Shown here piece by piece: positions 1 to 15,540 of a stretch of DNA of 64,000 nucleotides. Both the position numbers and the translations under genes were made by a program. The notes under the pieces were generated by a model that was given only the letters and a program-made list of their open reading frames with translations, was not told where the DNA came from and ran no database searches. Each line of letters opens with the position of its first letter. Position 1 is the stretch's first letter. Source of the DNA: Siniperca chuatsi (taxonomy: Eukaryota > Chordata > Actinopteri > Centrarchiformes > Sinipercidae); assembly GCF_020085105.1 (NCBI RefSeq), contig NC_058061.1, forward strand, positions 4,460,284 through 4,524,283, given 5' to 3'.

Positions 1-157
1 TCCCTTGGCAAGATGTTAACTTAGAAACAACACACAACATGTAAAATTAGAACAGGAGAAGCCAAAACATGAAGCAGCTGAACAGGATAAAAAGCTTATA
101 GGAGTAAAGCAGCATCATGCAAAGTAGGACAATTCAGCCAATTAATACAAAACAATG

Positions 158-472
158 TTAAAGGGACAGTTCACCCTAAAATCAAAAATATACATATTCC
201 CTCTTACCTGTAGTGCTATTTATCCATCTAGATTGTTTTGGTGTGAGTTGCCGAGTTTTGGGGATATCGGCCGTAGAGATGTGTGCATTTATTTTAATAT
301 AATGGGACTAGATGGCACTCGGCTTGTGTTGCTCAAAGCGCCAAAAAAAAAAATTGAAAAACTCAACAGAAACTCTGCAACTCACACCAAAACAATCTAG
401 ATGGTTAAAAAAGCACTACAGGTAAGAGTAAAAAATGTCTATTTTTGATTTTGGGGTGAACTGTCCCTTTAA
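158..472. repeat. piggyBac-like MITE with TTAA target duplications
   Basis: Both ends carry TTAA (158-161 and 469-472). Directly inside are perfect 15-bp terminal inverted repeats, AGGGACAGTTCACCC and its reverse complement. The inverted repeat extends inward imperfectly: the phrases ATCTAGATTGTTTTGGTGTG near 225-245 and its complement near 383-402 pair. The interior has no transposase, so this is a non-autonomous element. TTAA duplications are the signature of piggyBac-type transposition (established); the assignment to that superfamily is inference from the ends only. The short ORF inside it is not a gene. Confidence 0.85.
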
Positions 473-995
473 ACAGACAATCGGTGCAGGCAGTTAAAAT
501 ATAAAATTTACATTTCAGAAGACTATCTGACAAACAGAAATTATGAAATAACAAGTCAGAAATATTAGATAGGAAGTTAAAATTATGAGGTAGGAAGTCA
601 AAAATGTGTCAATATTATGAGAAAGATAGTAGTAGTAATAGTACTAGCCTATATAACATACCTTGTGTATACTGTATATATTAGATTCATTGTATAGTTT
701 ACATACCTGTAAATACTTGTGTATACTGTATATAGATTCATTGTATAGTTGTCAATACTCTTCTATGTATTTTAAGTTAATCATCTTGCCATCAATATAC
801 AATATACTAGACTTGCACTACCAATGTACAGCATATAAACGATCACTGTACAAAGTTAGAGTCCAGAGTATGGTCCTAGTTTTATTTCAGTTTGTATTTA
901 GATATCGTATATGCATCATTTATGTTGTTCTTATTTGATTTGTTTGAGTGTCCTTATGTTATGCCTTTGACATTTTAATTAAGGTGAAAATTCAG

Positions 996-1580
996 GGATG
1001 GCTATAATCCCCTTAGACAGTGATAATCCATTAAAAAAAAACCTTCATATATTATTCATTCAGCCATTAATTAACCCCAAATTAATAGATGGGTGAATCC
1101 CTGCTTTTACACCTGAAGGTTGAAATAAAGGGGTACCTATGATGTTATTTTTTTTTTAATCTAAGGGGCTTTCAAAAACCCCTTAATTCGTCCAGAAAAC
1201 CCATTAAAACCCCTTAATATATCACAGTCTTTTTATTTACCCCACATCTGGGGTAAACCTGTTAAATACCCAAATACTGAATAAAAAATCTCTTAAAATA
1301 TTAAAATATTTCTGACCCCTGACATAAACCAAAATCCCAACCTTAATAAAAACCTTATATTTTGTCAATAGTTGCCACATATTTCACATAATGTGTGTAT
1401 TAAAGGGGCTAAATCATGTACTAATCCACTTACTTTTCGCCCATTCAAATGAATGGACAAATGAAGGGATCTCTGGCTCCAATACAATAATGTAGATTAA
1501 GCTGTTTGGTGCGTGTATTTTAAGGGTCACATTAAGGATTAATTAAAGGTATTTTAAGGGATTATAGCGCGTGATAGCAG
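996..1580. repeat. Candidate non-autonomous DNA element rich in CCCCTTAA motifs
   Basis: The segment is bounded by the 7-bp direct repeat AATTCAG (989-995 and 1581-1587). Near its ends lie inverted sequences: GGCTATAATCCCCTTA at about 1000-1015 and TAAGGGATTATAGC at about 1554-1568. Between them the words CCCCTTAA, CCCATTAA and AAGGGG recur many times. I do not recognise the family. It may be a degraded MITE. The rest of 473-1620 is AT-rich intergenic DNA in which I see no gene. Confidence 0.4.
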
Positions 1581-1619
1581 AATTCAGCGGGATCAATAAA
1601 GCCCTCTGTTTATCTACCT

Positions 1620-1860
1620 ATGTGTATCTACTGTATCTATCCTCCGCGCAGGGGCCTGTCCATTGATCCAGTCCGCCGTTTGCTTACGCTCCGCAGTCGC
1701 AGATCTATAAATCACATGCACGCAGCACGCCTGGCTCCTGTTAACCGATGAGTAAATCCAGATGCTTTATGACGCGCTCCAGCGGACCAGGGGACGTTTT
1801 CTTCTTCTCTCATACCAGACGAAGGGGCGGAAACGATCCGTTTGACTGTAGTCAAGCTAG
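1620..1860 (+). promoter_or_regulatory. Probable cbx1 promoter region
   Basis: This stretch is clearly richer in G, C and CpG than the AT-rich DNA upstream. It lies directly before a likely non-coding first exon that ends in a good splice donor at 2002. No TATA box is evident, as expected for a housekeeping chromatin gene. Position inferred from composition and from the exon downstream; no transcription start can be fixed from sequence alone. Confidence 0.4.
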
Positions 1861-2001
1861 CGGCTCTGTATTTTGATTTTGACAACAAATCAAGACAAAC
1901 AGCGACGTTATCACTATATAACTGCGAGACAACGGCTATCGTGTTGTATTATTTCGGTTCGGGTGGAATTTTATTTTATTTTATTTTATTGTAAATCATC
2001 G
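1850..2001 (+). other. cbx1: Probable non-coding first exon of cbx1
   Basis: A GC-rich leader passes into an ATTTT-repeat stretch and ends at TCATCG followed by the donor GTGAGT at 2002. The coding exon that follows opens with an acceptor just upstream of the ATG at 3766; two AGs (3656-3657 and 3741-3742) could serve. The 5' limit is a guess. The intron, about 1.7 kb, contains the MITE at 2659-3066 and otherwise nothing I recognise. Confidence 0.45.
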
Positions 2002-2658
2002 GTGAGTTTAATTTTTATCTTCCCTCCCCCTCCAAACGTGTGTGTTTTTTTTTTTTTTCTTTTTTCGGTAACGTTTGATTGTGCACGAGTCTTAACGATA
2101 GCTAGCCGTTATTGTGCAAATGTTCAATGGGGATGAAAACTAGCGCTGGTGTCTAGTTAGGAGACGCGTTTCGCATCATGTGTGACCGTAAATAATCATT
2201 ATAATCGACAGATTATAATGATTGTGTTACATTAGTTGCTAACGCGAAAGCAATATGGAGGAGACCAGCTAGCTGCAAACTGGGGGTCCCTTCGAGGCTT
2301 TGTCGTGTGGGGGGGCTTCTTCTCTTTGCTTGCTAACCTTAGCAACAAAAATCCCCTTAAATTGAGGACACGTGGTGTGTTTTACATCACGACAGTGCTA
2401 ATTTAAAATAGGTAAAAGCCTGTGTTATATCGTCATCCGCTCTGTATTTCCACACTAACGTTAAATTGCGATAAGCCGCCGCCAGGTGTTGCAGAGCTCC
2501 TGTGCACCGTTGATGCTGGCAGGTCCGCCACCTCTGTGTTATTGATGAGTGAGGTGATAAATATTGAGGTAGCTACCCTTTGCAATTATCTCGTTGAAGG
2601 TGATCAATAACGCATTCGGTCAGGGCCATGTTTTTGCGCTCCAACTAAAATACACTTG

Positions 2659-3066
2659 CAGTGGTGGAAAGTAACAACATAAAGTACATTTACTCAAGTA
2701 CTGTACTTAAGTGCAGTTTTGAGGTATTTACTCCATTTTTGATAACTTTAATTACTACTTACTTTGCAGATTCAGATTATTAATACAAAATATAAGTCAG
2801 CTAATAAACTATGCTGTATTATTATGGTTTAAGATACCCGGCAGCATGTAAAGTAGTCGAAATGAGCCCCACCTTTAACAGCTGCAACATTAATGCATCA
2901 ATAATTATAATCCAGTGATGTAATGTAAATTATTCTGAAATGGGCCATTCTGCAAAATGAGTACTTTTACTTTTGGTACTTTAAGTATATTTTGACAAGA
3001 ATACTTTCGTACTTTTGCTTAAGATTTTGAATGCAGGACTTTTACTTGACACTACCTGTAACACTG
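2659..3066 (+). repeat. hAT-like MITE (CAGTGGTGGAAAGTAAC family), copy 1
   Basis: It begins CAGTGGTGGAAAGTAAC and continues with the AGTACATTTACTCAAGTACTG motif block. It ends with the AGTACTTTTACTT-type block and TAACACTG, an imperfect inverted copy of the start. CAGTGG ends are typical of hAT elements (established). Related copies in this window lie at 25424, 30072, 33500-34320 and 49349. It sits in cbx1 intron 1. Confidence 0.7.
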
Positions 3067-3696
3067 CCCCCCCACCCCTAAGAGATCCAGTGAGTTTACG
3101 CCATATCACGAGGTGATGGTACATGGGTAACTTTAGGCAATGCAGATTAGGCAGTCTTTTTAAATTAGAAATCCATAACTGGGACATACACGTAACGGGT
3201 TTTTAAAAATATGTAAACATCTACATCGCCTCACATTGTTACCCATGTATCTTTTCAATAAATCCCATTCTCCAATGCTGTTTTCTCCTCTCTACCACAT
3301 TGATTCCGGCTTGCTTCCATCATGCAACAATCTTGACGTTGACCAGGAACCTGCTGGTCCCCAGGTCTACCTGATGAGTATGAGCCTGACTACAGAATCC
3401 CCTAACGATGGTCCCACTGTTACAGAAGGTTTCATATATCATTATTTTCTAACATCAATTTCTCTGTGTCACTTGTCCTTGTGCGGTAAGGTGTGTGTCA
3501 AGGGACAAGGAATGAATAAAGTAATGTATGTTGTCAAAGTGGCTTTGTAAATGTTTGTAGCCCACTTTAAACTGCACTTAGCAGAATGATTTACCATCCA
3601 TTTGTGAAATAGACAAAGTAACACATGTCCAACAAACTGAATATTAACACCTGCAGCCAATAAGAGTTTTCAGTTTCAAGGCTCAGCAGCCATTAG

Positions 3697-6766
<3,070 letters not shown>

Positions 6767-7330
6767 CACAGGGCGAAGGGGCAGGGGAAAAGAAAGAAAC
6801 TGTAGTTTTGAACTTCATTTCGACAGGGGATTTGGGCCAGGGGGGGGTGGCAGAGACAAGCAAGACACCATTGGACTTGTTCGTCTTTCGGTGTAGTATC
6901 ACTCATTTGATTCTACTTTTATCTGGGTATAATCTAACTGTATATATGCTTCAGGTTTGCTTGACAAAACCCAACTGAAACGTACAACGCAGTGTTAATT
7001 TTCAGTATCAGTTTTAAGAAAACTGCTCGCCTACTAAAGAATCATTTTCACATAACATTTGGTCCAGTGCTCAGTCGTCTTGCTATGACAATGTATCAGT
7101 GAGGTGATGTTTTTATTTCATTAGTGTGCCAATTTTTTTTTTTACTAGGATTCATTGGTGCTTTTGACAGCAAAACTGTGTTCATCTTAACTGTTTCCTT
7201 AGGACTTGTTTGGTGTATGATTATAAACCCTTTTCAGTGATTAATTTAGTCATTGGTAATCTTTGTAGTGTTTTTCATGAACAAGTCTTGCTTGTCGGTT
7301 TTGGAGAATAAACCACTTTTTGTTACTGTG
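6767..7330 (+). other. cbx1: cbx1 3' UTR with poly(A) signal
   Basis: After the TAA stop there is a G-rich stretch (6836-6848) and then AT-rich untranslated sequence. A canonical AATAAA occurs at 7307-7312, followed by a T- and GT-rich stretch. The transcript probably ends near 7325-7335. Confidence 0.7.
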
Positions 7331-7382
7331 CTGTTTCATGCTGGTGTCACTTTTAATATAACAGGATTATTACCTAGTAAGC

Positions 7383-7617
7383 CTGCAACTAGTGATTAGT
7401 TTCATTAGCGATTAATCGCTTGGTCTGTAAAACATCAGAAAACAGTGAAAAATGTATTCTAATGCAAGACTAGGACAAGCAGCAAATTCTCACATTTGAA
7501 CCTGGAACCATCAAATGTTTGGTATTTCTTGCTTCAGAAATGACAAACGATCGGTTATCAAAATAGTTGCCCATTCATTTTATGTCCATCGACTAATTGA
7601 TTAATCGTTGTAGCTCT
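7383..7617 (+). repeat. TAGGGCTGCAAC-type MITE in the cbx1-nfe2l1 gap
   Basis: It starts CCTGCAACTAGTGATTAG and ends GATTAATCGTTGTAGCTCTA. Inside are the family words AACAGTGAAAAATGT and CATCAAATGTTTGG. It is shorter than other copies and lacks part of the middle. Confidence 0.75.
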
Positions 7618-7639
7618 ATTACTCAGTTGTTCATGGTCC

Positions 7640-7795
7640 TGGGGGTTCTTTCCAAGAAGCAGGTTTTCTGAGTTATCTGGATAACTTTGCGAATTTAAAG
7701 CTGGAGCCCCCCAAAGTCTGAAACATGGACTGACGTAAAACCCCAAACTTATCTAGATAACTTACAAAACCTGCTTTTGGACCAAGCCCCTGTTG
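7640..7795. repeat. Short palindromic repeat, probable MITE
   Basis: The left part, CAAGAAGCAGGTTTTCTGAG followed by TTATCTGGATAACTT, is mirrored on the right by TTATCTAGATAACTTACAAAACCTGCTTTTGG. The inverted arms frame about 60 bp. No coding content. It lies between the two convergent 3' ends of cbx1 and nfe2l1. Family unknown to me. Confidence 0.5.
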
Positions 7796-7844
7796 CACAG
7801 TATAACATATACCATTCATGACAACTAGAACACAAGAGTCATGG

Positions 7845-9943
7845 GTGAAAATAAAAACACTTTATTAATCAATAAAAACAATTCTTGATTGCCAGCAAAT
7901 ATCTCAAAACAGAGGGAACTACATCCAAACTCAAAGCAGAGGGTGAGACTGTTATGGAGACATCTGACAAACTACATAAATCATGACAAACACAAACATG
8001 AAAATATTTACATAACGAGACAGACAAAAAAGTGCACTAAGTAGTAGCAGTACTAAATAGTTGGTGTCGCACTGGGTTACACTGAAGTGAATGTTAACCA
8101 GAGTTTCATGCCCGAATATCACATTTAATGAAACAGTTCTCCTTTCAAAACTATTTTTTGGACATCATCTTAATGTTGTGAGTTCTGTTCAGCCTCTTGT
8201 AATTATTCTAGCCTAACCGCTATCTCAGCTGCAACAACTGACCTATTTTATCTTTTTAAAAGAGGGCAATGTAACATATACTGACAAACTTCATTCAAAT
8301 AGACAAGTAATAGCACTTCTACTTTGAGAACATTTTTCTTCAGTTCTCAAAACATTTTAAGTGAAGATAATGAGATTGTGAAATAAAGGCATTCAAATCA
8401 AAGTGGCCAAAACACACACCGTCATTTCACGCATTCAAATAGCTTTTATCTCACGTTAACAATTTGGCTCACTTTGTTATCGACACAAAAACTTCAAAAC
8501 AGGACTCATAATATTCAAGCCAACACCTCGGCTTTACAGCAGTTAAAAAATTGCCTCCAGTGGCTTTCAGTTGGGTAACGTTGGCAAATTAGTAACTTAA
8601 AAGGGATATCGCTACACCACAGCGACAACTGAGCCTGTTTAAAGTTAACGCTTAAAACGAGGCATCCAAGAGGAAAGAAAAAACAAATAATCCATAACTT
8701 TGATCTGTGACAGCCCGGAGTCGATGGTAATCATACAGTACTCTCTGGCGCTCCTGGCCCATCACAGTATCTTGAATTCCTTATATGATTACAGGCCCTG
8801 TGTGAAGTTTTCAAATCAACAAAGAGGGTGTAGACTTTTACAGAAAGCTGATGTGGCTAGACCTATAACCTTGCTTATACTACAGATTATGAACAGTTAA
8901 TAAGAGCCTTCCTAAACGCAGCTCCCGTATTTAAACCTGCAGCGAAGGAACAGCAACAGACACGGCAAAATGCATATAGCCAAGCCTTTTAAAGACAAAT
9001 TACAGTGCTATGTATAATTTATAAGGAAGTTGATACATTTAGCAATGCAGTGTGCCTCCTCCTTAAAACATCCATCAGCTCCCCTTGAAGGACTTCACCT
9101 CCAGGCCTCTTTTAGCAGTGGCCAGCCCGGGAACACTCAGCCTCTGACTCTTTCTTGTCTCAACATCCTCCTTGCACGCATCAAACTCTTTAGGGCCTTC
9201 TAAACTTAGATGCAATCGACAAATTGACTCGAAAACTGGAGTTTGCGATACAAACCTACAGAATTAGAGTGCAATGTTTGAGCATTTAAGATGTATCCAG
9301 ATCACGTGATGTGCACCATACCTTTGGTTAGTATAGGTGTTAATGGCATCCTAAAAAGATGAACTTCCTGTAGCCTTTGGTATCTAAACTCTCACAACCA
9401 TAGATGCTGTTCTTTGCCTGAAGATTTGCAACTTAAACAGTGACTATAAAAATCACTAAGTCTCCAGGGTGGGGTGTGATCTGACAATCCTTTAAAACCT
9501 TCTGTGCATAGGTATTCCAACCATTCTTGTTGACAGTGTTCTTTTACTCCCACTTTTCTCGATACCAGTCCCTTGTTTCACCCTACAAATCTTCTCCATC
9601 CTCAGTGGTTTGGTGCAAAAGGATCAAGAGCGGCTAAAATTTTTCTAATAGCTCATTTTATGTCCTTTTATATCCCTCATCTCCTTGCTTTTTGTTTTCC
9701 CCCCGTCTAAATAATGAAATATCAGTACTCAAACGAAGAGCTACTTCTGCTTCAAAGTTGTTTCCAGGAAAAAAATGTAGGAACAGAATGAAAAGGGAGA
9801 AACTAATGCAGGAAGAGTAGTCAACAATGCCATTTTTCTACTCACCAGAATCTTCTTAAAGGAAAAAAGGACATCTCTCTTGCATCTGCAGAAATCTTTC
9901 TTATTGATTTAGCAAAGTTATAGAATAAACTCACTTTCCCCCC
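7845..9943 (-). other. nfe2l1: nfe2l1 3' UTR with poly(A) signal
   Basis: About 2.1 kb separates the nfe2l1 stop from the complement of AATAAA at 7861-7866, the most likely cleavage signal on the minus strand. The region has no open coding sequence of note and no recognised repeat, consistent with a long single-exon 3' UTR as in other vertebrate NFE2L1 genes. Confidence 0.65.
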
Positions 9944-12900
9944 TCACTTCTTTTTGTCTTTTTGTTTTTTCTCGGGCTTTCGGTTCTGCTCAGCAGTTGT
10001 CACGCCGCGGGGCATGATCAGCACGCTGCCATCAGCGCTGTATTGGAGCGAGTACTCACTGGGAGGATAGGGCCGGCCCTCCTCATCCCGTAGCTGAGTG
10101 AACACCTCTTGGTACAGACTTTGCATCTTCTGCTTCATCTGCCGGAGGGAACGAATGAACTCCATCTTCTCCTTCAGCAGACGGGCCTTGTTGCGCCTCA
10201 GGTCTTGGACGCCCTGCTCCAGGTTTATGATGGTGTCCAGCTTGCGCTTGCGGCAGTTCTGGGCCGCCATCTTGTTCTTGCCGCGCCTGCGGATGTCGCG
10301 GATGAGGGCTAGCTGGGCTTCACTCAGGTGGTGCTTGGCTAGAAGCTCGTTGAATTCTTCAACAGGCAGGTTGATGATCTTTTCGTTGGAGAAGGGGATT
10401 TTCATGGCCCGGGCTCGGCGTTCATCGCGGCTTGCGTGCTTGTCGTGCAAGTCCTGATGAGGTTGAAGCTTTGAATGCTGTTTGTCGCGGACAGTCTTCT
10501 TCCCAGTTGAAATGGGGAGCTCTGGGTGCTCAGAGAACGCAGAGGAAAGCGGCAGGTTGTAAGTATGATTGTGGCTGATGCTGTCGAGCTGAGGGAGCCC
10601 GTGGAACTGGGTGGGGTCCTGATAACTCATACGGCAGAGCTTACTATATCCAGGCTGATAACCCCCTACAGCACCTTCCTCTGTCTCCACAGTGGCAACC
10701 TCAGAGTCGGTGCTGTACCCCACAGCTCCCTCCTCTGAGAAGGTGGCAGACGTTGAAGAGGAAGACGCTGCAGAAGAGCAGGATGTCTCAGAGCTGCTTG
10801 GGGAGGCCGGGCTGTGGCTGGAGTCCAGGGAAAGACCAGAATCTGAGTCAAGCTCATCCTCCAACTGGGAAGCTTGGGCCTGGCTGAAGCCCTCTTCCAT
10901 GGCAAGGTCCAGCAAGCTGATCTCATCGAGCATGGACTCTTCCAGCAGGGTGCTGAATGGATCGGGCAGGATAGGTGTGGATGTAATGTTGTTACTAGAA
11001 CTATTAATGTGTGGTGGGAGAAAGATCCCGGTCAGGTTAGTGGCTCCAAACGTGGAGTTGATGTTGCTGGAGTTGCTGGAAGAAAGTCTGGGCATGGTGG
11101 TTCTTGGGGTGATGGTAATAGAGTCCAACTGAGGATTGAAAATCTGGGGGAAGTCTTGGCTGCAGCTGGGGAGGGAGGCCTGGTGAAGGCTGACATCCTG
11201 GTTTACCGGTGTTGAGGGAGCAGAAAGTTCAAAGTTTCCCACGCTTGACTCAGTTGTCCCACTTGTGTCATTGACACTGCTGGAGTTGGAGTTGAGCGAA
11301 GTGTTGTTCACTTCCATTGCCTTTGAACAGAAAGATTTTGTTAGGGGAAATATACATATATTTCTCAAATTATAAAGCACATTTTTGTGCTAAATGATTA
11401 TGAGACAAAATCTGTATTTTTATCTTCTTTTTATGATGAAATTGACACACACTTTGACACAGTAAAGAGGCTTTTTTTTTCTTCAAATATTTATACTTTC
11501 AAATATGCTGTTGCCCTAAGATGAACACTTTTAATGGAGAAGGATTTTTTCATTTACATTTTCATTGTTATTTTAATATACAGAAGCTTTTGTTTTGGAC
11601 CTACTTCTGTCAGTTCCCAGACAACAAATATATGAATGGTGTCAGGACAAACAAATACATCTCACAAGTTAAAAAATGATACATTTTAAAACAGGAACAT
11701 ACTTGTAGCTCCATGATGGCCATGATGTCTTGCCACTGCTGCTCCAGGTCTAACTGTGGCTCTGCCGGGGGCAGCTGTGGTGCCAGAGGAAGGCCCTGAG
11801 ATGTAGAAGGAGCTTCTTCATTGGAATCTATTTCCGGGGGGACGACCGGGGCTGTAAACTGTCATACACATAAAGCAAAAACATTGTAACAACTTCACTG
11901 TGGTTTTTTCCACATCAACCAATATATTAATATCTTGCTTTACAATATTAGCAATACATGTGAAACAACAAATGTTATTATTATTTTTTCTTTACCTCAG
12001 ATTCTTCTCCAAAAGGGAAAGTGGCCTCCAACAGCCTCAAGCATTCTTGTAGAGACAGTGAAGTCTGTGAGCCAATGCCTGGGAGCTGGGCAACAACAAA
12101 AAAAAGAGACACACCAATACAGTCAAAGTACTGATTCTTTTAGGGCACTTTCACACCCGTAGTTCAGTTCATTTAGTCCGGAACAATGAAAGAAATTGTT
12201 GCCTTTTAGTTCTGGTCTGGTTTGTGTTCACACTGACCTTTGCAAACACACTTAGAGCTGTAAACATGAAGTCATATTGAATGACAGGTAACTCTTTGAT
12301 CGGACAGTTATGCAGACTGTCCTGTCATGCCATGCTATTAGTCCGGAGTGCAACTGGACCTCTTATATCATAAATAGTGAAGAACATTTCTAGCATTTTG
12401 TAGCATATTATGGGAGGATAGTTACTGTGTGGTCGCTATGTTTCACTCACTTTTTATTGGCGAACTGCTAAAATACACGGAGTAGGACACAAGCTCAACA
12501 CACCTCTGTTTTAACTCTTCAGTTTTTGATTGATCAGGAAAAATCCCTGCACTCCCATGGTGACGTGCACATTGTTATCATGGTTATAAAATGATTTTGC
12601 ATAAATATATGCTATACATCGCTTATACAGATCGGGAGATCGCTCTATTAACAGTTTTCACTATCAGCAGATGGATTTCATAGTAGCAGCGCTTTGAATT
12701 CATGCTAAAACCATGTATCCTGTAAAATATATATCTACTGTCACACAGTCCTGTGGTTCATCTGCTTTGCTTTCACACCTTGAGAAGGTCTCGGTCCGCT
12801 GCGGTTGGTGCCGTTGTTTAGACCGCACCAGAGTCTGATTGGCAGCTTTCACACCAGCCCAAACAAACTGTATAAAACGGGCAAATGCAGAGTTTGTTTT

Positions 12901-15540
12901 AACCAAACAGGTTAGGTGCGAAAGCATCCATCATTCAGACAGTCTTGCTGAATCCAACTGCCGTTTTGTGTCTTGATTAAAGGCTTTCAGTGTCCTAAAC
13001 AGACACATTTTCATAATCTCACATTTGTTTCTTGCATTATTAAAATCTTGTATTGTTGATAAATGTTCTGTGTATTCGCCTAGTTATTGCTCGGCTACTG
13101 CGGTCAAGTCAGACCATTCTGTCTAATACAATATAAAAAGGATAACATCATTTTTGTGCATTTGTTTTCTTTATCGGTTGAGCTGCATTCATAAAAACGT
13201 CACGGATGCCAGCGCTGAATATGCTGCATGTGCTGCATGTGTGTCCATCAGTAGTTTCACAAGGAATGCATTTATACACCACTGGGACTAACGATTCTGA
13301 ATGGCCTCCGGTCCACTGGAAGATTTTCTTGGATGTTAAGCCATGAAATAAATGTGATTCGACAGTATTTCAACTTTATAACATGAGCATGAACACAGCC
13401 CATTAGCTCACTATAACTTAAAAGCGCACCTACATCAGCTAAAGCTTGATTTGCTTGATCTATCCTTCTGCTGTCTGAGGCCTAACTCACTGACTGGTGT
13501 GACTCAACAATGAGATGAAACTCTTATATTCAAACTGAGCCATTTTACAGATGAACACAACTTTTCAACCCACAATATTTTCGGTGAAAAGAGACTAACT
13601 GGAAATGTCTCCACTCATATTCAGCAGATAAAATTATCTTTTATCACCAGTGTGCAGGTCCCACGTTTCTATTTTCTTTTTATGTGCTATAAGGCAGTTA
13701 AATGTACCACCTCCCACTGGATAACACAGTAGGATATCGAGATCCATTTAGTCTACAAACCTGCTCTGGAATACTCTCTCCTGTCTCCCCGTCCACCGGC
13801 TGAGCTCCTTGTAAGTTTACGCCATTTCTCCAGCTCTCTTGTTCCTCATTCCCGTCTTTGTTCTCGTGTGGGCTGGGCTTCTCCTCCTCACTCTCCTTCT
13901 GACGGTTGCTGTAGTTGAACACTTCTCTTCCTGCACCAAGGTCGATGTCCTGTCGCCATAGGATGTCAATCAAGTCAATGTCCTGGAAAAACATATAGCA
14001 ACCATTGAAAAATGGCCCTGTACAGAGAAAAGTTACTTTAATAACCAGGTATTGCGTAGGCATTCAATGTATTGAAATCTAACTCGTACTGTAGCAAGAC
14101 ACAAATGAAACCCAACATATGCGGGCTATTTATGATTGAAATAATTGACTTATTTATGATAATAAACCAGTACATCTGCTGTATATCTATTATACAAGGG
14201 TCATTTTGGCAGGAGAAAGTGGCAGATCATGTATCTGAAATGTTATGTAGTCAGATGATGCAACCATGACATAGACACTTTGACATGGTGGTTATCATGT
14301 GATTAGAAAGAAGTCTTGGTTCATTACACCCTTAACTCCACTGCATCAATATGGCCATTATGTGCAAGTTTTCTCAAATAACTAAAATGATAAACTAAAT
14401 AGAAAAATGGCCACTAACAACAACGAACTATCATACATAGAAATTTTGTTTAAAATGTAACAAATAAATCTAGAAAATAATCTAAAAAATAATAATAAGT
14501 TATTTTTCTCATTTGTGCGGTGGACCATGAATGATAACGGTAAACCCATCTCAGCATATATGTTTACATTTTTTGGAATACAGTATACTCGTGTGTTTTA
14601 TGCTGCCATACCCCAAATGTTTATGAAACTGATGCTGACTCTTATATTAGGTAGGATTAATTGATTAAGTTGTCTTAAGGTATTTTAAGTGTACAAAATT
14701 TATAATAATTTTTTTTCTGAATATATCATTTACTTATTATCGATTGCTACTTGGAAGATTAGTTTACCACTAAATTAGTTATTTACATTTACATCCAATC
14801 AAATATTTCTCAACTGCTGGGTTTATTTTAACATAAATACAAAAAATCCTGCTCGCCCCATGAATTTGTGACATGGCAGGTGAACAACAAGCAACTGTCA
14901 AAAGGAGGTGTTTGCCGCCTCCTTTTGACAGATGCTCCCCAGGTGTTAGCAGAGTGAAGGCAGAAACAAGATGCAGCAGTACCTCTTTGGTGAGGTCGTC
15001 ATTGCCATCCCTGCTGCCCTGCTCCTGGTTGCCCTCTGGGGCCACAGCTCCCAGGCTGCTATCCGCTGCGTTCAGGTTGTACGTGGATTCAGGTGCTCCA
15101 CTTCCTCCCCTCATGGCCGGGGTAGCGTCAGGGTTGTTAACGTCCTCTAAGCCGGCCCCATTGTCCAGGGTGATGCTGGGGCTGGACTGGCTGCTGGCGG
15201 ACACCACAGTCTCAGAGTCACGATGCACTAGCCAGGTGTTGAGCTCGGTACTGGGCACAGAGAGGCGATCCAGCTGGCGCACCTGGTTCAGCAGCCGCCG
15301 AGTGGTGAAGAAATGGTCGAGGTCCACACTCTTTGGATGGATGCCATAGCCGTCCAGCGTGTTGCGCAGGTTGTGAAACTGTGTCTGGGTGTAGGCTGAG
15401 CTAGGGCCCAGGATGATCTCTCTCAGAGGGGGCAGCTGATTGCTTAGATAGGTGTCAAGGTCCACCCGCACCCCAATGAGACTCAGAAGGATGGTGAACT
15501 GAATCAGGCCCTCTGTGAAGTACTTTTTCAGGTAAAGCAT
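9944..15540 (-). CDS. nfe2l1: Nuclear factor erythroid 2-like 1 (NRF1/TCF11), 5 coding exons
   Basis: Exons in transcript order: 15540-14983, 13982-13761, 12085-11996, 11858-11703, 11320-9944. All junctions are phase 0, giving 800 residues (human long form 772). NRF1 is an ER-anchored CNC-bZIP factor that is retrotranslocated, deglycosylated and cleaved by DDI2 to induce proteasome genes. Visible parts: an N-terminal membrane segment (about 10-26); the DDI2 cleavage context TWLVHRD with W103-L104 at the human positions; DIDLID followed by a DLG-type motif at the start of exon 2; NLTG and other N-glycosylation sequons; the beta-TrCP phosphodegron DSGLS followed by a Ser-rich stretch; and a CNC/bZIP region from about residue 648 with the basic core [12 protein letters not shown] and a leucine zipper. 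The start [11 protein letters not shown] matches the family start. A DNA element (12138-12935) lies in intron 2, and a perfect hairpin lies in intron 1. Antisense ORFs over these exons are shadows. Confidence 0.96.
12138..12935. repeat. Non-autonomous DNA element in nfe2l1 intron 2
   Basis: The left end, AGGGCACTTTCACACC, and the right end, GGTGCGAAAGCATCC, form imperfect inverted repeats. Subterminal words such as TTCACACTGACC and GCTTTCACACCAGCCC recur in both halves. No transposase is encoded in about 0.8 kb. The style of the ends resembles short hAT- or Harbinger-like elements of fish, but I cannot decide the superfamily. Confidence 0.55.
14895..14931. other. Perfect 14-bp hairpin in nfe2l1 intron 1
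   Basis: CTGTCAAAAGGAGG at 14895-14908 is followed, after a 9-base loop, by its exact reverse complement at 14918-14931. On the nfe2l1 transcript it lies about 50 to 90 bases downstream of the first coding exon's splice donor (14982). No flanking repeat is evident. Function unknown; it could be a remnant palindrome or an intronic RNA structure. Confidence 0.6.

Noticed and set aside
10098-11215. Several long plus-strand open frames
   Set aside because: All lie antisense to the last nfe2l1 exon and reflect its codon composition (Ser- and Arg-rich shadow sequence).
14873-15349. 158-codon open frame on the plus strand
   Set aside because: It is antisense to the first nfe2l1 coding exon, whose conserved protein explains the open frame; no domain in it.
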